Shown here piece by piece: positions 45,031 to 55,726 of a stretch of DNA of 64,000 nt. Within the stretch, counting starts at the first letter, position 1, and every line of letters begins with the position of its first letter. Made by a program: the position numbers and the translations under genes. The stretch spans positions 1 to 64,000 of the forward strand of contig NXFV01000107.1 of the NCBI GenBank assembly GCA_002803225.1, in the 5' to 3' direction. Origin of the DNA: Gamarada debralockiae (taxonomy: Eukaryota; Ascomycota; Leotiomycetes; Helotiales; Hyphodiscaceae). The notes beneath the pieces were generated by a model. The model had not been told where the DNA came from, made no database searches, and worked only from the letters and a program-made list of their open reading frames with translations.

Positions 45031-47349
45031 ATGGCTCTCCAGTATCAATTCGACGTCGCGAAGGCTGGCGAAGTATCTGGCACTGTAGTCCTCAATCTCC
45101 TTAAAGCATGCGCCGAGGACGATATCCAACCCATCGTGATTCCTTCTCTCGAGGTATTCGGCTCCTGGCTTATGGCTGATAGAGATCGTATCAACATGGC
45201 AGGAGACGCTCTAAGGAACTCCCGAGACAAAACGGTGGCTTTCCTTAAACTCGTCATCGGAATGCCCAAAGCCCTTTCAAAGATAGTTAGGGATAATACG
45301 CATTTGACCTCTTCCTTTCTTTTTGCACTTGGTTGTTCGAACTGCTTCGACACCCAAAAGACTGGGCAGCTAATGTACGAGATTATGGGACTGAATGGCA
45401 CTTTCGGGACCTATAATGTCTCATCGCATCTCATTTATCAATTCGTCGACAAACTAAAAGGCCATGGAAACTTCCTCCAAGGGGATTCGCCGTCCCAGAT
45501 ATTCAACGATATCATAGCGGCTACTTCGGTGCCACTAGTCCAGCAAAACCTTCGACTGGATGATCTTTTCGATGATTCTGAGGCCCAAAAGCTTGCGAAG
45601 ATAATTCATGAGGTCTTTGAAGGCTTGAGAAATGAAGATATTCGGCACCTTACACTCGAGGGAAGTCGATCAGGAGCGTGGCTAGCTTCATTATTTGTGT
45701 GGCTACGTCCAAAGGAAGTCGACGTGTCAGTCAACAATTTCCGAGTCTATCCGCCTGCTGAGGGCAAGGCGGGAAGGGACGCTGTACGGCTGTCGATCAA
45801 CTTCGTGCCCCCCCTGGACCTCAACTCCAGCTCCTGGCGTATTAGAAGGTGGGAACCACAGAAAAAGATAGAAGATCTGGTCATCAGAATGAACGAGGAA
45901 ATTCTAATTGCGAAGAAACACCCTTCACCACTGGGTAACGCTAGATATCAAGTCGCCACGTCTGTATCTTCTCAAGAAGCTGTGGACGCAATCGGCTACC
46001 TGGCTTCAGCTATCGTGGTTGTTGCAACTACACGAGGCAATCTGTGTAACAAAGATGGCTCCTCATCAATGCACCTCATCGACCTGTGTTCGGAAGATTT
46101 TCTGAATGCCTACCCGATGATCATGGAACGATTTGGATGGCAGAACCTGAACAGGGTACGCCGGGACAATATGGTCAAGACTATTGACGATTGCATCAGA
46201 AATGGTGTATATGAGAAGAACATCGAAGACGATGTCGAGCTCCAGGGAAGGCTTATATCTCGCTGTTCTCGGGACTACTTTGATCGACTTGGAGAACCGA
46301 TGCTCACAAGAGATGATGTTCGAGAGAGAGAGATTATCGAATACGCCATACACGTTGCCGCTGAGGCTCTGCTATTCAGTCTTTGCTTTGAATGTCCAAA
46401 GAACCCGAAATATAGGCCGTTCGAAACCAACATACTAAATAGAAACGCTAAGCTCCTCCGCGGCATTCTTCTTGGACCTCACCAGGCCCCTGGATCTCGT
46501 CAACCCACGGCGGCCCACGGGTACCCTTTTTGGGAATTCAGAGCACAGGTCATCGACGCTATGGTTCCGAGCGCACTGGCTCTCAATTCCACGGATCTGG
46601 CAGTTGCTGGTGACGGGAATATAGCCTATTCGGCCGCCTTACTTGCAGTAGATTCAGATATGACAGACAGACGTAGAATTGCCGCAATTTGTTTGAGCCC
46701 CGGGGCTCTGAAGAAGGAAGGCGTACAAGGTCAATTTGAGAGGCTCGTTGAGGTCATCAACCCTACCCGAATGGCTGCCCGCACATTAGATATCATATCA
46801 CGACCTGTTGAACTTTTCGGCCCTGGAGGCAAATTTCAAGGGATCGACGAACGCTCCGCTCGCGACAAGCTCGGGATCAAGATAGAGCACCTAACCAGCG
46901 CTTCAGACGACAAAAGAAGCATTCTGTACTTCACAACTTACTTACGCGAGCTCTTTAAAGGCGGCTTGGTCATGAGTCCAGATTATGAAGGAGCTATACT
47001 ATCCATTCCAGCTCAATGGGAACGATCGATAGATGCCGTTACCTTTGCCAGTCACATCAACCAATACAACTCACTCCCTGAGCAACATAAATCCCTTGCC
47101 GAAAGTTGGAGGTCGAAGGACTACCTTGGTGACAATATACGATGGTGCTTAGTTGGTAGAGATGTCATGCCAAAAACAAGATACATCACAACGACTAGCG
47201 ATAGCGAACAACTCCGTTTCTTCGAAGCAGGAAATGTTTCTCCTGGACGAAAGGTGTTCATCCGACAACGGCAGGTGCCACTGATACACTGCGTCAAGGA
47301 AGCTATGGAGGCCTATGGGGAGAACCCAAATTGGGTTATAATATCCTAG
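45031..47349 (+). CDS. Large uncharacterised fungal protein (772 aa)
   Basis: A single long open frame. The preferred start is the Met at 45031 (MALQYQFDVAKAGEVSG), and the frame is open back to 44902. I recognise no catalytic motif. Notable segments are HLTLEGSRSGAWLASLFVWL, PPLDLNSSSWRIRRW and AIGYLASAIVVVATTRGNL. The composition is that of a globular protein with no signal peptide or clear membrane helix. It lies between an AT-rich island (43.8-44.5 kb) and repeat debris (48-50 kb), typical of accessory genome. The intact long frame argues it is under selection. Similar unassigned proteins exist in other filamentous fungi as far as I can judge from style, which is inference. Confidence 0.8.
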   Translation: MALQYQFDVAKAGEVSGTVVLNLLKACAEDDIQPIVIPSLEVFGSWLMADRDRINMAGDALRNSRDKTVAFLKLVIGMPKALSKIVRDNTHLTSSFLFALGCSNCFDTQKTGQLMYEIMGLNGTFGTYNVSSHLIYQFVDKLKGHGNFLQGDSPSQIFNDIIAATSVPLVQQNLRLDDLFDDSEAQKLAKIIHEVFEGLRNEDIRHLTLEGSRSGAWLASLFVWLRPKEVDVSVNNFRVYPPAEGKAGRDAVRLSINFVPPLDLNSSSWRIRRWEPQKKIEDLVIRMNEEILIAKKHPSPLGNARYQVATSVSSQEAVDAIGYLASAIVVVATTRGNLCNKDGSSSMHLIDLCSEDFLNAYPMIMERFGWQNLNRVRRDNMVKTIDDCIRNGVYEKNIEDDVELQGRLISRCSRDYFDRLGEPMLTRDDVREREIIEYAIHVAAEALLFSLCFECPKNPKYRPFETNILNRNAKLLRGILLGPHQAPGSRQPTAAHGYPFWEFRAQVIDAMVPSALALNSTDLAVAGDGNIAYSAALLAVDSDMTDRRRIAAICLSPGALKKEGVQGQFERLVEVINPTRMAARTLDIISRPVELFGPGGKFQGIDERSARDKLGIKIEHLTSASDDKRSILYFTTYLRELFKGGLVMSPDYEGAILSIPAQWERSIDAVTFASHINQYNSLPEQHKSLAESWRSKDYLGDNIRWCLVGRDVMPKTRYITTTSDSEQLRFFEAGNVSPGRKVFIRQRQVPLIHCVKEAMEAYGENPNWVIIS

Positions 47350-49095
47350 AAGTCTAGGAAGCTCTAAAAGCTTGTGTAGTAAAGGTCTCGCTAACAAGAT
47401 ATTGCATTTGATGTATATATCTCCAGGAATCAGGAGAGCAGAGCGCGTTCTAATGGTTTTTCGTTTCAAATAATCCTTGATTTCTATAGTACTGCTCCTT
47501 TTGGTTTTGAAACAGAGTGGAACATGGGCGGCAGAATTGCAAGAAAATCCAAACTCATCATGATATCTTTTTTGCTTCAGCAGTTCCCTCTTTGACGTTT
47601 GTGTGGCTGGCTTCGTGAATTGTGCTTTTGAGGACTGTCATATAAACTTCATTCAGATGGCGCTCCGGTGCTAAAGTAGAAGTGGTGCTAGCACCGCCTC
47701 CGCGGTGGCACTTTCCATTTTTGGCATTACCATTGTGAGATGTTTTTGCGCCTTTAGGATCGCTCAACCAAATTAAGGAGCTTTTTGAATGATGTTCTGT
47801 ATTCGACGAATGGTGACGAAGTGTTTTGTTTTGGTGGTTGTGTTTACAGGTTCTCGGCTCTCTCCTCTGGGCGAAGCGGTGAAGTCGCGACAAGTCAGAG
47901 GCCAGGCCGCCGCGCTCGGGCCAATCGGCTCAGCAGCTTAGCAGGTTTCCCCTAAAAATCGCCCTCCCTAGCACTTAGTTTCTATGCGAAATTAGCCTCC
48001 ACAAAGGCTAAGGCACTAAGGTATAAGCTGCGCTAGAGGTCTTCCGATCACGCGACCACGTCTATCCCCTGATTGACCGCGGTCGACCCACTGATGCGGG
48101 TTCAAGGGAGTTCAGGAGATACATGCCGTGACGGGAAATGGCCCATTTACCTTGTAAGATTGCCGTATTATCACTACCAGGACTACATCCTAGCAAAACC
48201 AGCCTTGAGAAAAGTGGCATGCTACATGAAAAATGCCCTCAACCACCTATCTTCGCTTTCCCCCCTACACTCCAGCTCCGCCACCCTTCTCCTACCATTC
48301 TCAAACAGGATGTGATCATTATGGTTGTGCAGGATCGTGCAGTATACGTTCTGGGCTGCCCGGGGTAATTCGCAATTTCACCTGCAATTTCTCCTGCTTC
48401 GCCCAGCGCGTTCTTGGCATTTATGGCGAGGCGGAGGACGGCCATATGAAAGCCTGCTGTTCTCCTTCGAGGTAGTCTAAGATCTCAGCATTTGCATCTT
48501 TCTTGGCCTATTTTATTTGATAATCTCAATTTCTTGTCATGGCTGCTGTGGATATGCGCCGTGTGCATTTCTGGCTGCCACCTGATTTTTCTCCTACTAC
48601 GCCGCGCAATGCTTCGCACAAGCATCGACACAGGCCTGCCTCCGCAACCGCTAACTGTCGAAGCTACGTAGTGCCATTGTACAACAAAGAATCAATCGTC
48701 GACTAGAGCGGCAAGTCTAAATCTGTAGTTGTTGTAAGCCAAGGGCGTGAGTCGTTAACCCAATGTACATGTGAAGCCGAATATTTTCTCGAAGAATATA
48801 CTAATATGCTATGAAAATAGCAGCCTGCGATCTAGCTCCCGCTAGCTGTAATGACGAAGACGTACGCTTCCTATCTCTTGAAGAGTTCTGGAGGGAGAAG
48901 AATGCGAAGAAAGAATGCCAGAATGCTCAAGATACCACTTAGCTTATCGACGACTCAAGTCCTGACACAACGAGAAGCTGCCCGGCACAGTTGATAGTGG
49001 AAACTAGTGGGAGCCATAACTAAGGCACTCGAGGTATGTGCAACAGCCAACTATTGATTTAACGAGCAGATTCCTAATCATACGCAGAAAGTCCG
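47350..49095. other. Intergenic, decayed sequence
   Basis: A minus-strand frame at 47558-47893 has no ATG at its start and no domain. The remaining open frames are short. Nothing supportable. Confidence 0.45.
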
Positions 49096-50200
49096 GTGAT
49101 TCTCGAGGATGACGAGATAATTACCCCCTCTATTGAAGCCGTAGCCGCGTCCGTCTTAATTGACGCTGGTGCTGATTCAACTACTGAGCTGAACAAGCCG
49201 ACCGATACTCTTAGCCAGGATGCATGGTATGATGTTGAGGATGGCGTTGTCCTCGAGGGGGATGCCTTAGCTCCTATACTCGCTCAGGACCATCATCGCT
49301 CGCCTGGGTTACTGTAAAACCAGATCGACCAACATAACGATGGAACACCCAATGTACCTTTGGACGGGCCAGGGGCCGAAACTTTGGCTTAACCGTTGGA
49401 TGAGGATGGCGGACGATAGTGTGGGAAAAATATATCTTAGCTCGAGAGGGATACGCTACTGGCTTTCAAAGAACAAGAGAACTTGTCGTCGGCTGCTCGC
49501 AGCTCCATACTCCCTCCCTGAGCCGACGCACCATCAAATGGACCAAGAACAGGATCAGAGTAGAACTAGCTGTGGCGGGCTAGAGGAGCTGAGACATGGC
49601 TCTCTGCTTCGTAGTCAATATCAGGAGGAGGCGGAACACGAAGATAAGCGGAGGCGGAGCCGATTCCACTCGACCAGCAGCAGCTACAGGAGACAGTAGT
49701 ACATGCGGTGAAGGAGGTCGAAGATGGCGGAAGTAATCCTGAGCAAGTAGAACAGGCCGAAAAGCGGCCGCACTAGGATGAGAGGAACGAGGCAGGTAGT
49801 AACATCCACCTGTCCGAACGTAGCGGTTCCGGTCACAACATAAACGATGAGAACGACGAGGATGATGAGGAAGACGAAGACCCACGGCCTGTAAAGCGGC
49901 GAAAGCGGGATTCGTAAGTTATCTGCCAAACTCCTGTAGAGGTCGAACACTGCGTTTCACAAAAGTCTCGAAGTCCCTCCGCCGCACGAGAGTCTGGACC
50001 TGTTGCAGAATATCGAGAGTGGCCCTTTCAGGCTTCCTTAAACGCACGAGGATCGGGAATGACACAACATACAATCTCGAGTTCAAATTGCCATGTACCT
50101 TAGAGCGACTTAACCTGCCAATTGAGGTGCTATGGATATTTATTTGCTCAGTGTATGCCGCTTGCCCGTGGGTGCCGCTCATCCGTGGGTGCTGATTGTC
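49096..50200 (+). pseudogene. Remnant of a repeated fungal ORF
   Basis: In one plus-strand frame, readable segments are separated by stops. They start with ILEDDEIITPSIEAVAASVL. An acidic stretch NDENDEDDEEDEDPRPVKRR follows, ending in a basic motif and a stop. A little downstream another frame reads GFLKRTRIGNDTTYNLEFKL and LNLPI. This style (acidic tail, KRRK, then RIGNDTTYNLEF) is familiar from multicopy fungal ORFs of uncertain, probably transposon-associated, nature. That assignment is from memory of the style and is tentative. The stops and frame breaks mean it is inactive. Confidence 0.45.
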
Positions 50201-50373
50201 GTGTGTGCCACTCGCCCGGGTGTGCTGATCGTTAGAATAAGTATAACCAGATATTGCTCTACTTTTGATTTGGCCATTATTTTACCAAATCACCTTTCTT
50301 CGTTTCTATAATCGATTAGACTATATCAACTTTCCAATCCTTTATCTAGGGTTCAATCAGGTCCTATTTAACA

Positions 50374-51770
50374 ATGCGTGTCCAAGCACTGGTCCTCGGG
50401 TTGATGGTCGCACTAACAGTCGCTTTGCCAACGGACTTGCCAGTGAATTTGAAGCAATCACTTGAAGCTAGAGTAAGTGTCCTAAGACTTTATAGTCATA
50501 GGCATCGATGATGAGTACCAATGGCTGACTGCGCGCCGGATGGTGGAATAGGATGTAAGTGATCTTGCACTGAGTTTTGACTAGCTGTTATTATAATAGA
50601 TGGCTGACTGTGCGCTAATGGTGGAATAGTGTGTAAGTGATCTTACCCTCTATTATATTAGTAGATAGCTGACTAGATACTGGATGGCGGAATAGCCTGT
50701 AAGTGATCCTACGTCCTGTATTGACAGGCTGTTATGGTAGTAGATGGCTGACTAGGTGCTGGATGAATGGAATAGGATGTAAGTAATCTTACAATTAGTT
50801 TTGATGAGCTGCTATGAGATGGCTGACTAGGTACTGGATGGTGGAACAGGATGTAGGCAATCCTGCGCTCTGTATTGACAGGCTGTTATAGTGGTAGATA
50901 GCTGACTAGGTGCTGGATGGTGGAATAGTGTGTAAGTATCTTACACTTAGTTTTGACGAGCTGCTATGAGATGGCTGACTAGGTACTGGATGGTGGAATA
51001 GTGTGTAAGTAATCTCGCCCTCTTGACAGGCTATTATAATAGTAGATGGCTGACTAGATACTGGATGGTGGAATAGTTCGTAAGTGAACCTGCGCTCTGT
51101 ATTAACAGGCTATTATAGTGGTAGATGGCTGACTAGGTGCTGGATGCTGGAATAGGATGTAAGTGATTCTTACCCTCTATATTAATAGGCTATTAGAGTA
51201 GTAGATAGCTGATTAGATGCTGAATAGGCAGTAAGTGAACCTGCGCTCTGTATTGACAGGCTATTATAGTGGTAGATGGCTGACTAGGTGCTGGATGCTG
51301 AAATAGGGTGTAAGTGATCTTGCCCTCTATATTGGCAGGCTATTATAATGGTAGATGGCTGACTAGATGCTGGATGGTGGAATAGTTCGTAAGTGAACCT
51401 GCGCTCTATATTAATAGGCTGTTATAGTGGTAGATAGCTGATTAGATGCTGAATAGGCAGTAAGTGAACCTGCGCTCTGTATTGATAGGCTGTTATAGTG
51501 GTAGATAGCTGACTAAATGCCGGATGGTGGAATAGGGTGTAAGTGATCTTGCCCTCTATATTGACATGCTATTATAATAGTAGATGGTTGACTGGGTACT
51601 GGATGGTGGAATAGTGTGTAAGTGATCCTGTACTCCATATTGATAGGCTATTATAATGGTAAATGGCTGATTAGGTGCTGGATGATGGAATAGTTCGTAA
51701 GTGAACCTGCGCTCTGTATTGACAGGCTGTTAGGTAGTAGATGGCTGACTGTGTATTGGATGGGAAGTGA
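50374..51770 (+). CDS. Candidate ultra-fragmented gene: secreted Cys-rich peptide from sixteen single-codon microexons
   Basis: Exon 1 (50374-50472, 33 codons) encodes a signal peptide, MRVQALVLGLMVALTVALP, and a short pro-region ending SLEAR. It stops at a GTAAGT donor. Seventeen intron-like units of 63-79 nt follow, modal length 76. Donors are GTAAGT in 16 of 17 (GTAGGC at 50853), branch sites are CTGAC/CTGAT-like, and acceptors are AATAG in 15 of 17. Between units lie exactly three bases, at 50552, 50630, 50696, 50776, 50850, 50929, 51002, 51077, 51156, 51228, 51307, 51386, 51457, 51536, 51615 and 51694. These read GAT TGT CCT GAT GAT TGT TGT / TTC GAT GCA GGT TTC / GCA GGT TGT TTC, then TGA at 51768. 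All are phase 0. The predicted product has 49 residues with four cysteines. No homologue is known to me. Splicing is inferred. Confidence 0.7.
50473..51767 (+). repeat. Tandem array of 17 intron-like units, about 63-79 bp each
   Basis: Units share a core reading roughly GTAAGTGAwCyTGCsCTCT, then TATTGACAGGCTrTTATAr, TGGTAGATGGCTGACTAGGT and GCTGGATGGTGGAATAG, with point changes and small indels. Unit boundaries coincide with splice sites. The first unit differs in its 5' half and the last has GGGAAG instead of GGAATAG, as expected for array edges. The three bases between units are the only unconstrained positions between two strongly conserved blocks. Confidence 0.9.
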
Positions 51771-53272
51771 ACCGAACCAAAAGCTTCAAAGGCAAACTTT
51801 GGGTGCAATGAAAGGTCTAGGAGTGATAGGATCGGAGATGCTTGTGAAGTGAGAGAAAAGTCTCGTTGAGGGTTTTGTCCACAGTGTGGTTTCCCCTTAG
51901 CCGCGGACGAATGTCGAGACTAGGATAGAGAATAAATTGGGCTGTGAAACCGCTTCCTATACCGTGATTCATACTGCCGGCTCAGTTAGGAATGTATTCT
52001 GTATGATCAGACCTCCTTCTGCGCGAATTATGGGATTCATCCAAAGGAATTGCCTCGTTTCGTAGGAGCGGGAGGGTAAGTCACGGTATGAGTCGCCATT
52101 ATTCCATCGCCTTCTACAACCTTCCTTCCTCCAAGATAAAAATAACATCACTTCTTAATCACATGTCTATAGAGGTAACCTTCTAGAACTTCCAATATGC
52201 ATACTTCTTCGTATTCAGGGACCATCACTCGAGGCAAAATTCTCGTGCTCTCTTATGTATACTACCACCAATTCGACACTCTCATCTGATGACGAAACAT
52301 GTCCTTGGTGTCGACTTTTGTGCGAGGTCTAGGCTCGACTTGGCGGTCTCTAAGGCATTGCTCGACGGTGGAGGCGGGGTTCTAACTTTTGTGTTAGGCC
52401 TATCTTGCGTGTCTAGGCTTTGAATCAAGCCTGGTCTTGGGGTACGATGCAACAACGCGGTCCAAGAATGGGTAAATGAGCTAGGCCGCGGGCCCTCAAT
52501 AGGCTCCATATTCCCAGATCATTAACGGAGCATATTGCGTATGAACAAGGGAGGCAAAGCCGAAGCCAAGCTATCTTCATAAGGTGCCAATATTCGTAGA
52601 GGATCTCAAACGCCTCGTAGGCATAGTCAGCCCGCAGCTGCCACAAGCCTGTGAGGGTGGCCGAGGTAAATGGCCCGTAGAGTGCGTGATACAGACGCTA
52701 GTGGGTGGTGGGCCTGTGTATGTTAGTGCCACCGCCAATAACTGAGCGTCTGCAATCAATATTCTCGCTCGTAGGAGAGGACTCTATATGTCTTATTCTA
52801 AGTTGAATGAGAGTTGAAAGCCACACGAATGGTGTTAAGAGACGGAGTTGTCTTGCGTGATAGTGTATTCGCGTGTTGCAAAAGAGGAAGGAGTGTCGTT
52901 TTAATGTTGTGGTATCGGACTTTAATTCCTAGGGAGACGTTGGCCCTCAGATGTTACTTTTTAAGTAGGTAGAAGCTCTTGCAGGAAAAGGGTCGGGAGG
53001 AAGACAAAGCGCTGCAAGGGCTACAGTGACTATCTGAAGACTGCCCAGTCGCTTTCATCTTTCGTTAACATAATGGAATATATAGATCATTCACTTAAAC
53101 TTGGGAGAGACTTTTGTAGAAGATTGTCACCGTATACATTTCAGGCACATGCGTTCCACCAGCTGTATGTCAAGGAGCTACAAAATCCGCACTGAAGTCT
53201 GCATTTCCCAAGTCTGTTCTTCGTGACAAATGTCCAGAAGAACGCAAAGACAAGTACAAGCCGTTTTCCAGT
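51771..53272. other. Intergenic, no gene recognised
   Basis: Minus-strand open frames at 52282-52759 overlap in different frames without clear sense. Possibly decayed repeat. No RNA gene or arms were found. Confidence 0.45.
51931..51936 (+). terminator. Possible polyadenylation signal (AATAAA)
   Basis: An exact AATAAA about 160 bp after the predicted TGA of the microexon gene, at a plausible 3'-UTR distance. Confidence 0.35.
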
Positions 53273-54149
53273 TCATTGAGAATCCTCTCCAATACCAGTA
53301 GTCACGATCTTCTGTGACCATCCGTAACTCAAATCCAATACCCAATACACTCCTCCGAGACCAGTAAGCCCAATGATACGCTGGTTAACGTGCCCCATAC
53401 CTCGATTAACTTCCGATCCGAGCCTCTCAATTACCATCAATCCGTCGACACTTTGCAGCTCTTCCATTTTCTTCATTCTCACCAACAGGGAGCTCTACAT
53501 TCTTCCAGGGCTCAACAATCTCGCCCAGCTTTGGATTCTGTTTCTCTAACTTCTTGATGCGATTCTCCGCTCGGATGATAGCCACCTCCTTCTTCTCATT
53601 CTTGATTTCAACCCCGCTGAAGGGTGTGTTGCATTTGCTCATTGGAATGATTGACTTGTTGCAGCGAAGTCTTCATCGCAAAACCTACCAAGGTCAACGC
53701 AGTGTTGTCGTCCTGGGGAGCCTGGGCACGAGCCTTGAGCTCTGCCACCTTCCTGGTCGATAATTGAGGTGTTTTCTGAACGGACGAGGAAAGAGCACGA
53801 TACGGAAACTGAGTACTTCGATAGTTGTAATGCTTCCAGAGCTTCTTCAAGTCGAGCCATCTTCACCAAGGAGGGACTCGAGGTGATTCTCTTTATAGCC
53901 CTTGACTCGATTCAACCGGAAGTCCATGATTTTGTCTGTGGCTCCTGTAGCTGGAACCACGGGCTCTCTCAGCTTTCCTGTCTTGCTAAATTGTTCTAGT
54001 TGGAAATCAAGCTTCGGCGCTGGGAAGTTCACGAGGCCAGGGAACTCAGGTTTGTAAGATGATGGCCAGGAAGGAGGCATTTTGGTTGACGATAGAGCGT
54101 CGGAAAGGCGTGACGAGCTTTTTGTTGATGAGTTGTTGCTTGATGGCAA
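53273..54149 (-). pseudogene. Decayed coiled-coil gene
   Basis: An ATG at 54149 opens a frame with MPPSWPSSYKPEFPGLVNFP and DKIMDFRLNRVKGYKENHLE. Sense then passes to another frame near 53850 (TPQLSTRKVAELKARAQAPQ, then TSLQQVNHSNEQMQHTL). It passes to a third near 53620 (EVAIIRAENRIKKLEKQNPK) and a fourth segment at 53485 (GLMVIERLGSEVNRGMGHVN). No splice signals fit all joins, so frameshifts are likely. The strand and heptad content match the coiled-coil genes at 33-43 and 55-57 kb. Confidence 0.5.
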
Positions 54150-55726
54150 GAGATTGCGATGGAAAAAGTGTTGACTTTGTTCGGAGAAAAAAGTGCGTTG
54201 TAGTGTGCAGAGGGTTTTACGGAGTTACTCCCAGTGTAAGCAAAACGCTCTGCTGCGGTGCAATTTTTCTTGATAGTGAATGGTCGACGGTGTGAGAGAC
54301 CTAGATTTGAGGTTTGGAAAGATGAGACCGTTGGGTGAGGTCTTGGGTGAAGAGTATGCGACCAAAGAACGCGTTGTTGTGAGAGGCGTGTGTAATGTGG
54401 ACGGTTTCGAGAAAAGTTGCGGTTGCGAGGATGCAGGATAGAAGTGAAATGTTCTGTAAACAATGCAATTGTCAGAAAAATACGAGCCAGGGTTCAGTTG
54501 GCTTTGTCTCTTCAAGAAAGAACGCGTAGGGAAAATAAGGGAAGGAGCCCTATGTGATAAGGAACCCTTCCAAGGACTATTCACTGGCAAATGAGACGAA
54601 AGAGGTGGAGAGATTTGGCTTGGCAGATGCCACCTTTTCATAAAGCATTCATTAGCACAAAGAAAGTGATGTGTCCGTAGGAGTGAATTTTCAAATTACA
54701 TCGGGCAATCTGAGGGATTCAAAAAGGCGAACTTTATGTTAGTCAGTCGAAGAGTCCGAAATATCACCACAACAGTCCCTTTACTAGTCTATTGGGACAG
54801 CTCTACACCCCGCCCCCTAAATTGCCTTCATGAAAGTAATAAATGAACCAAGGAGCAAGATGCCAAAAAAGCCAATCCAATTATCCATCATGAGAACCCA
54901 CATCGTCCAAATTTTTATCTTTGTCAGTGCTCTCTTCTTATGACCTGCTCCGAACTTTGGTCTCTGTTTTCGGTTTCTATGTTCTGAGCGCCGTCTCCTT
55001 AGTCCTGGTCAAGGGTGTGCACTGTTTGTTCCTCTTGGTCTTCGCCTTCTTCTTTGCGTTCTTTTTCTCCTCTTCCAGATCAGCCTTAATGTCCGCCTTA
55101 TACGCTCAAGCTCGGGAAAAACCGGGGCGCCATCAACTAGGACGGCCGCTTCAGACAACTCGGCTCGTCCCCGAAATCGATCCTCCCACACCTCCTGCGC
55201 TGTATTGATCCCTTCAATATCCGGGGCTAACAGGTATGCCGGAACCCTTCTTTTCCAGATCTCATTGGACCGTCAGCCCTAGGCTGAGTTGCAGGTTGAG
55301 ATTTTTGATGAGATTCTGGAGCTCGAGGGACTGTCGGAACTTTGGTATCAATTCAAATTGACGGGGCTCTGGAGCTCGTAGGTAAAGATGGTGATATGGT
55401 TTACACTTGTGGCAATGGTGCAAAAGAGTGGCTATTTAGAGTTGAACAATTCTAATTGGACGTATGAGACGAACTTCAGATTTCCCCAACATTAGTTCTT
55501 TTGCAATCATGGACTGGGAGTGAACTCGTGGAAGAGATTATGGATAGCGAGGTGGCTACCTCGAGTCATTCAAAGTAAACGAACGATTGAGAAAGCAGAT
55601 TCGTAAAGACTTTTCAATTCCTGTTCCCAAGTGAACGCCTCATATCTACTTTACCCCGCAGGAGACGAAAGGGCCTCCTTCATCTATCACACGCAATGAC
55701 TCTCCCACTACGAATCCAATTTAGAC
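54150..55726. other. Intergenic, no gene recognised
   Basis: Overlapping open frames at 54225-54641 minus look like chance readings of low-complexity DNA. A plus frame at 54921-55208 begins with hydrophobic sequence, but no gene structure is evident. Confidence 0.45.

Noticed and set aside
50473..51767. Tandem array as a CRISPR array or plain minisatellite
   Set aside because: Spacers are 3 bp and units are intron-like, so it is not CRISPR. A plain minisatellite does not explain why variable triplets fall precisely between consensus acceptor and donor, or why a signal-peptide exon and a TGA sit at the two ends.
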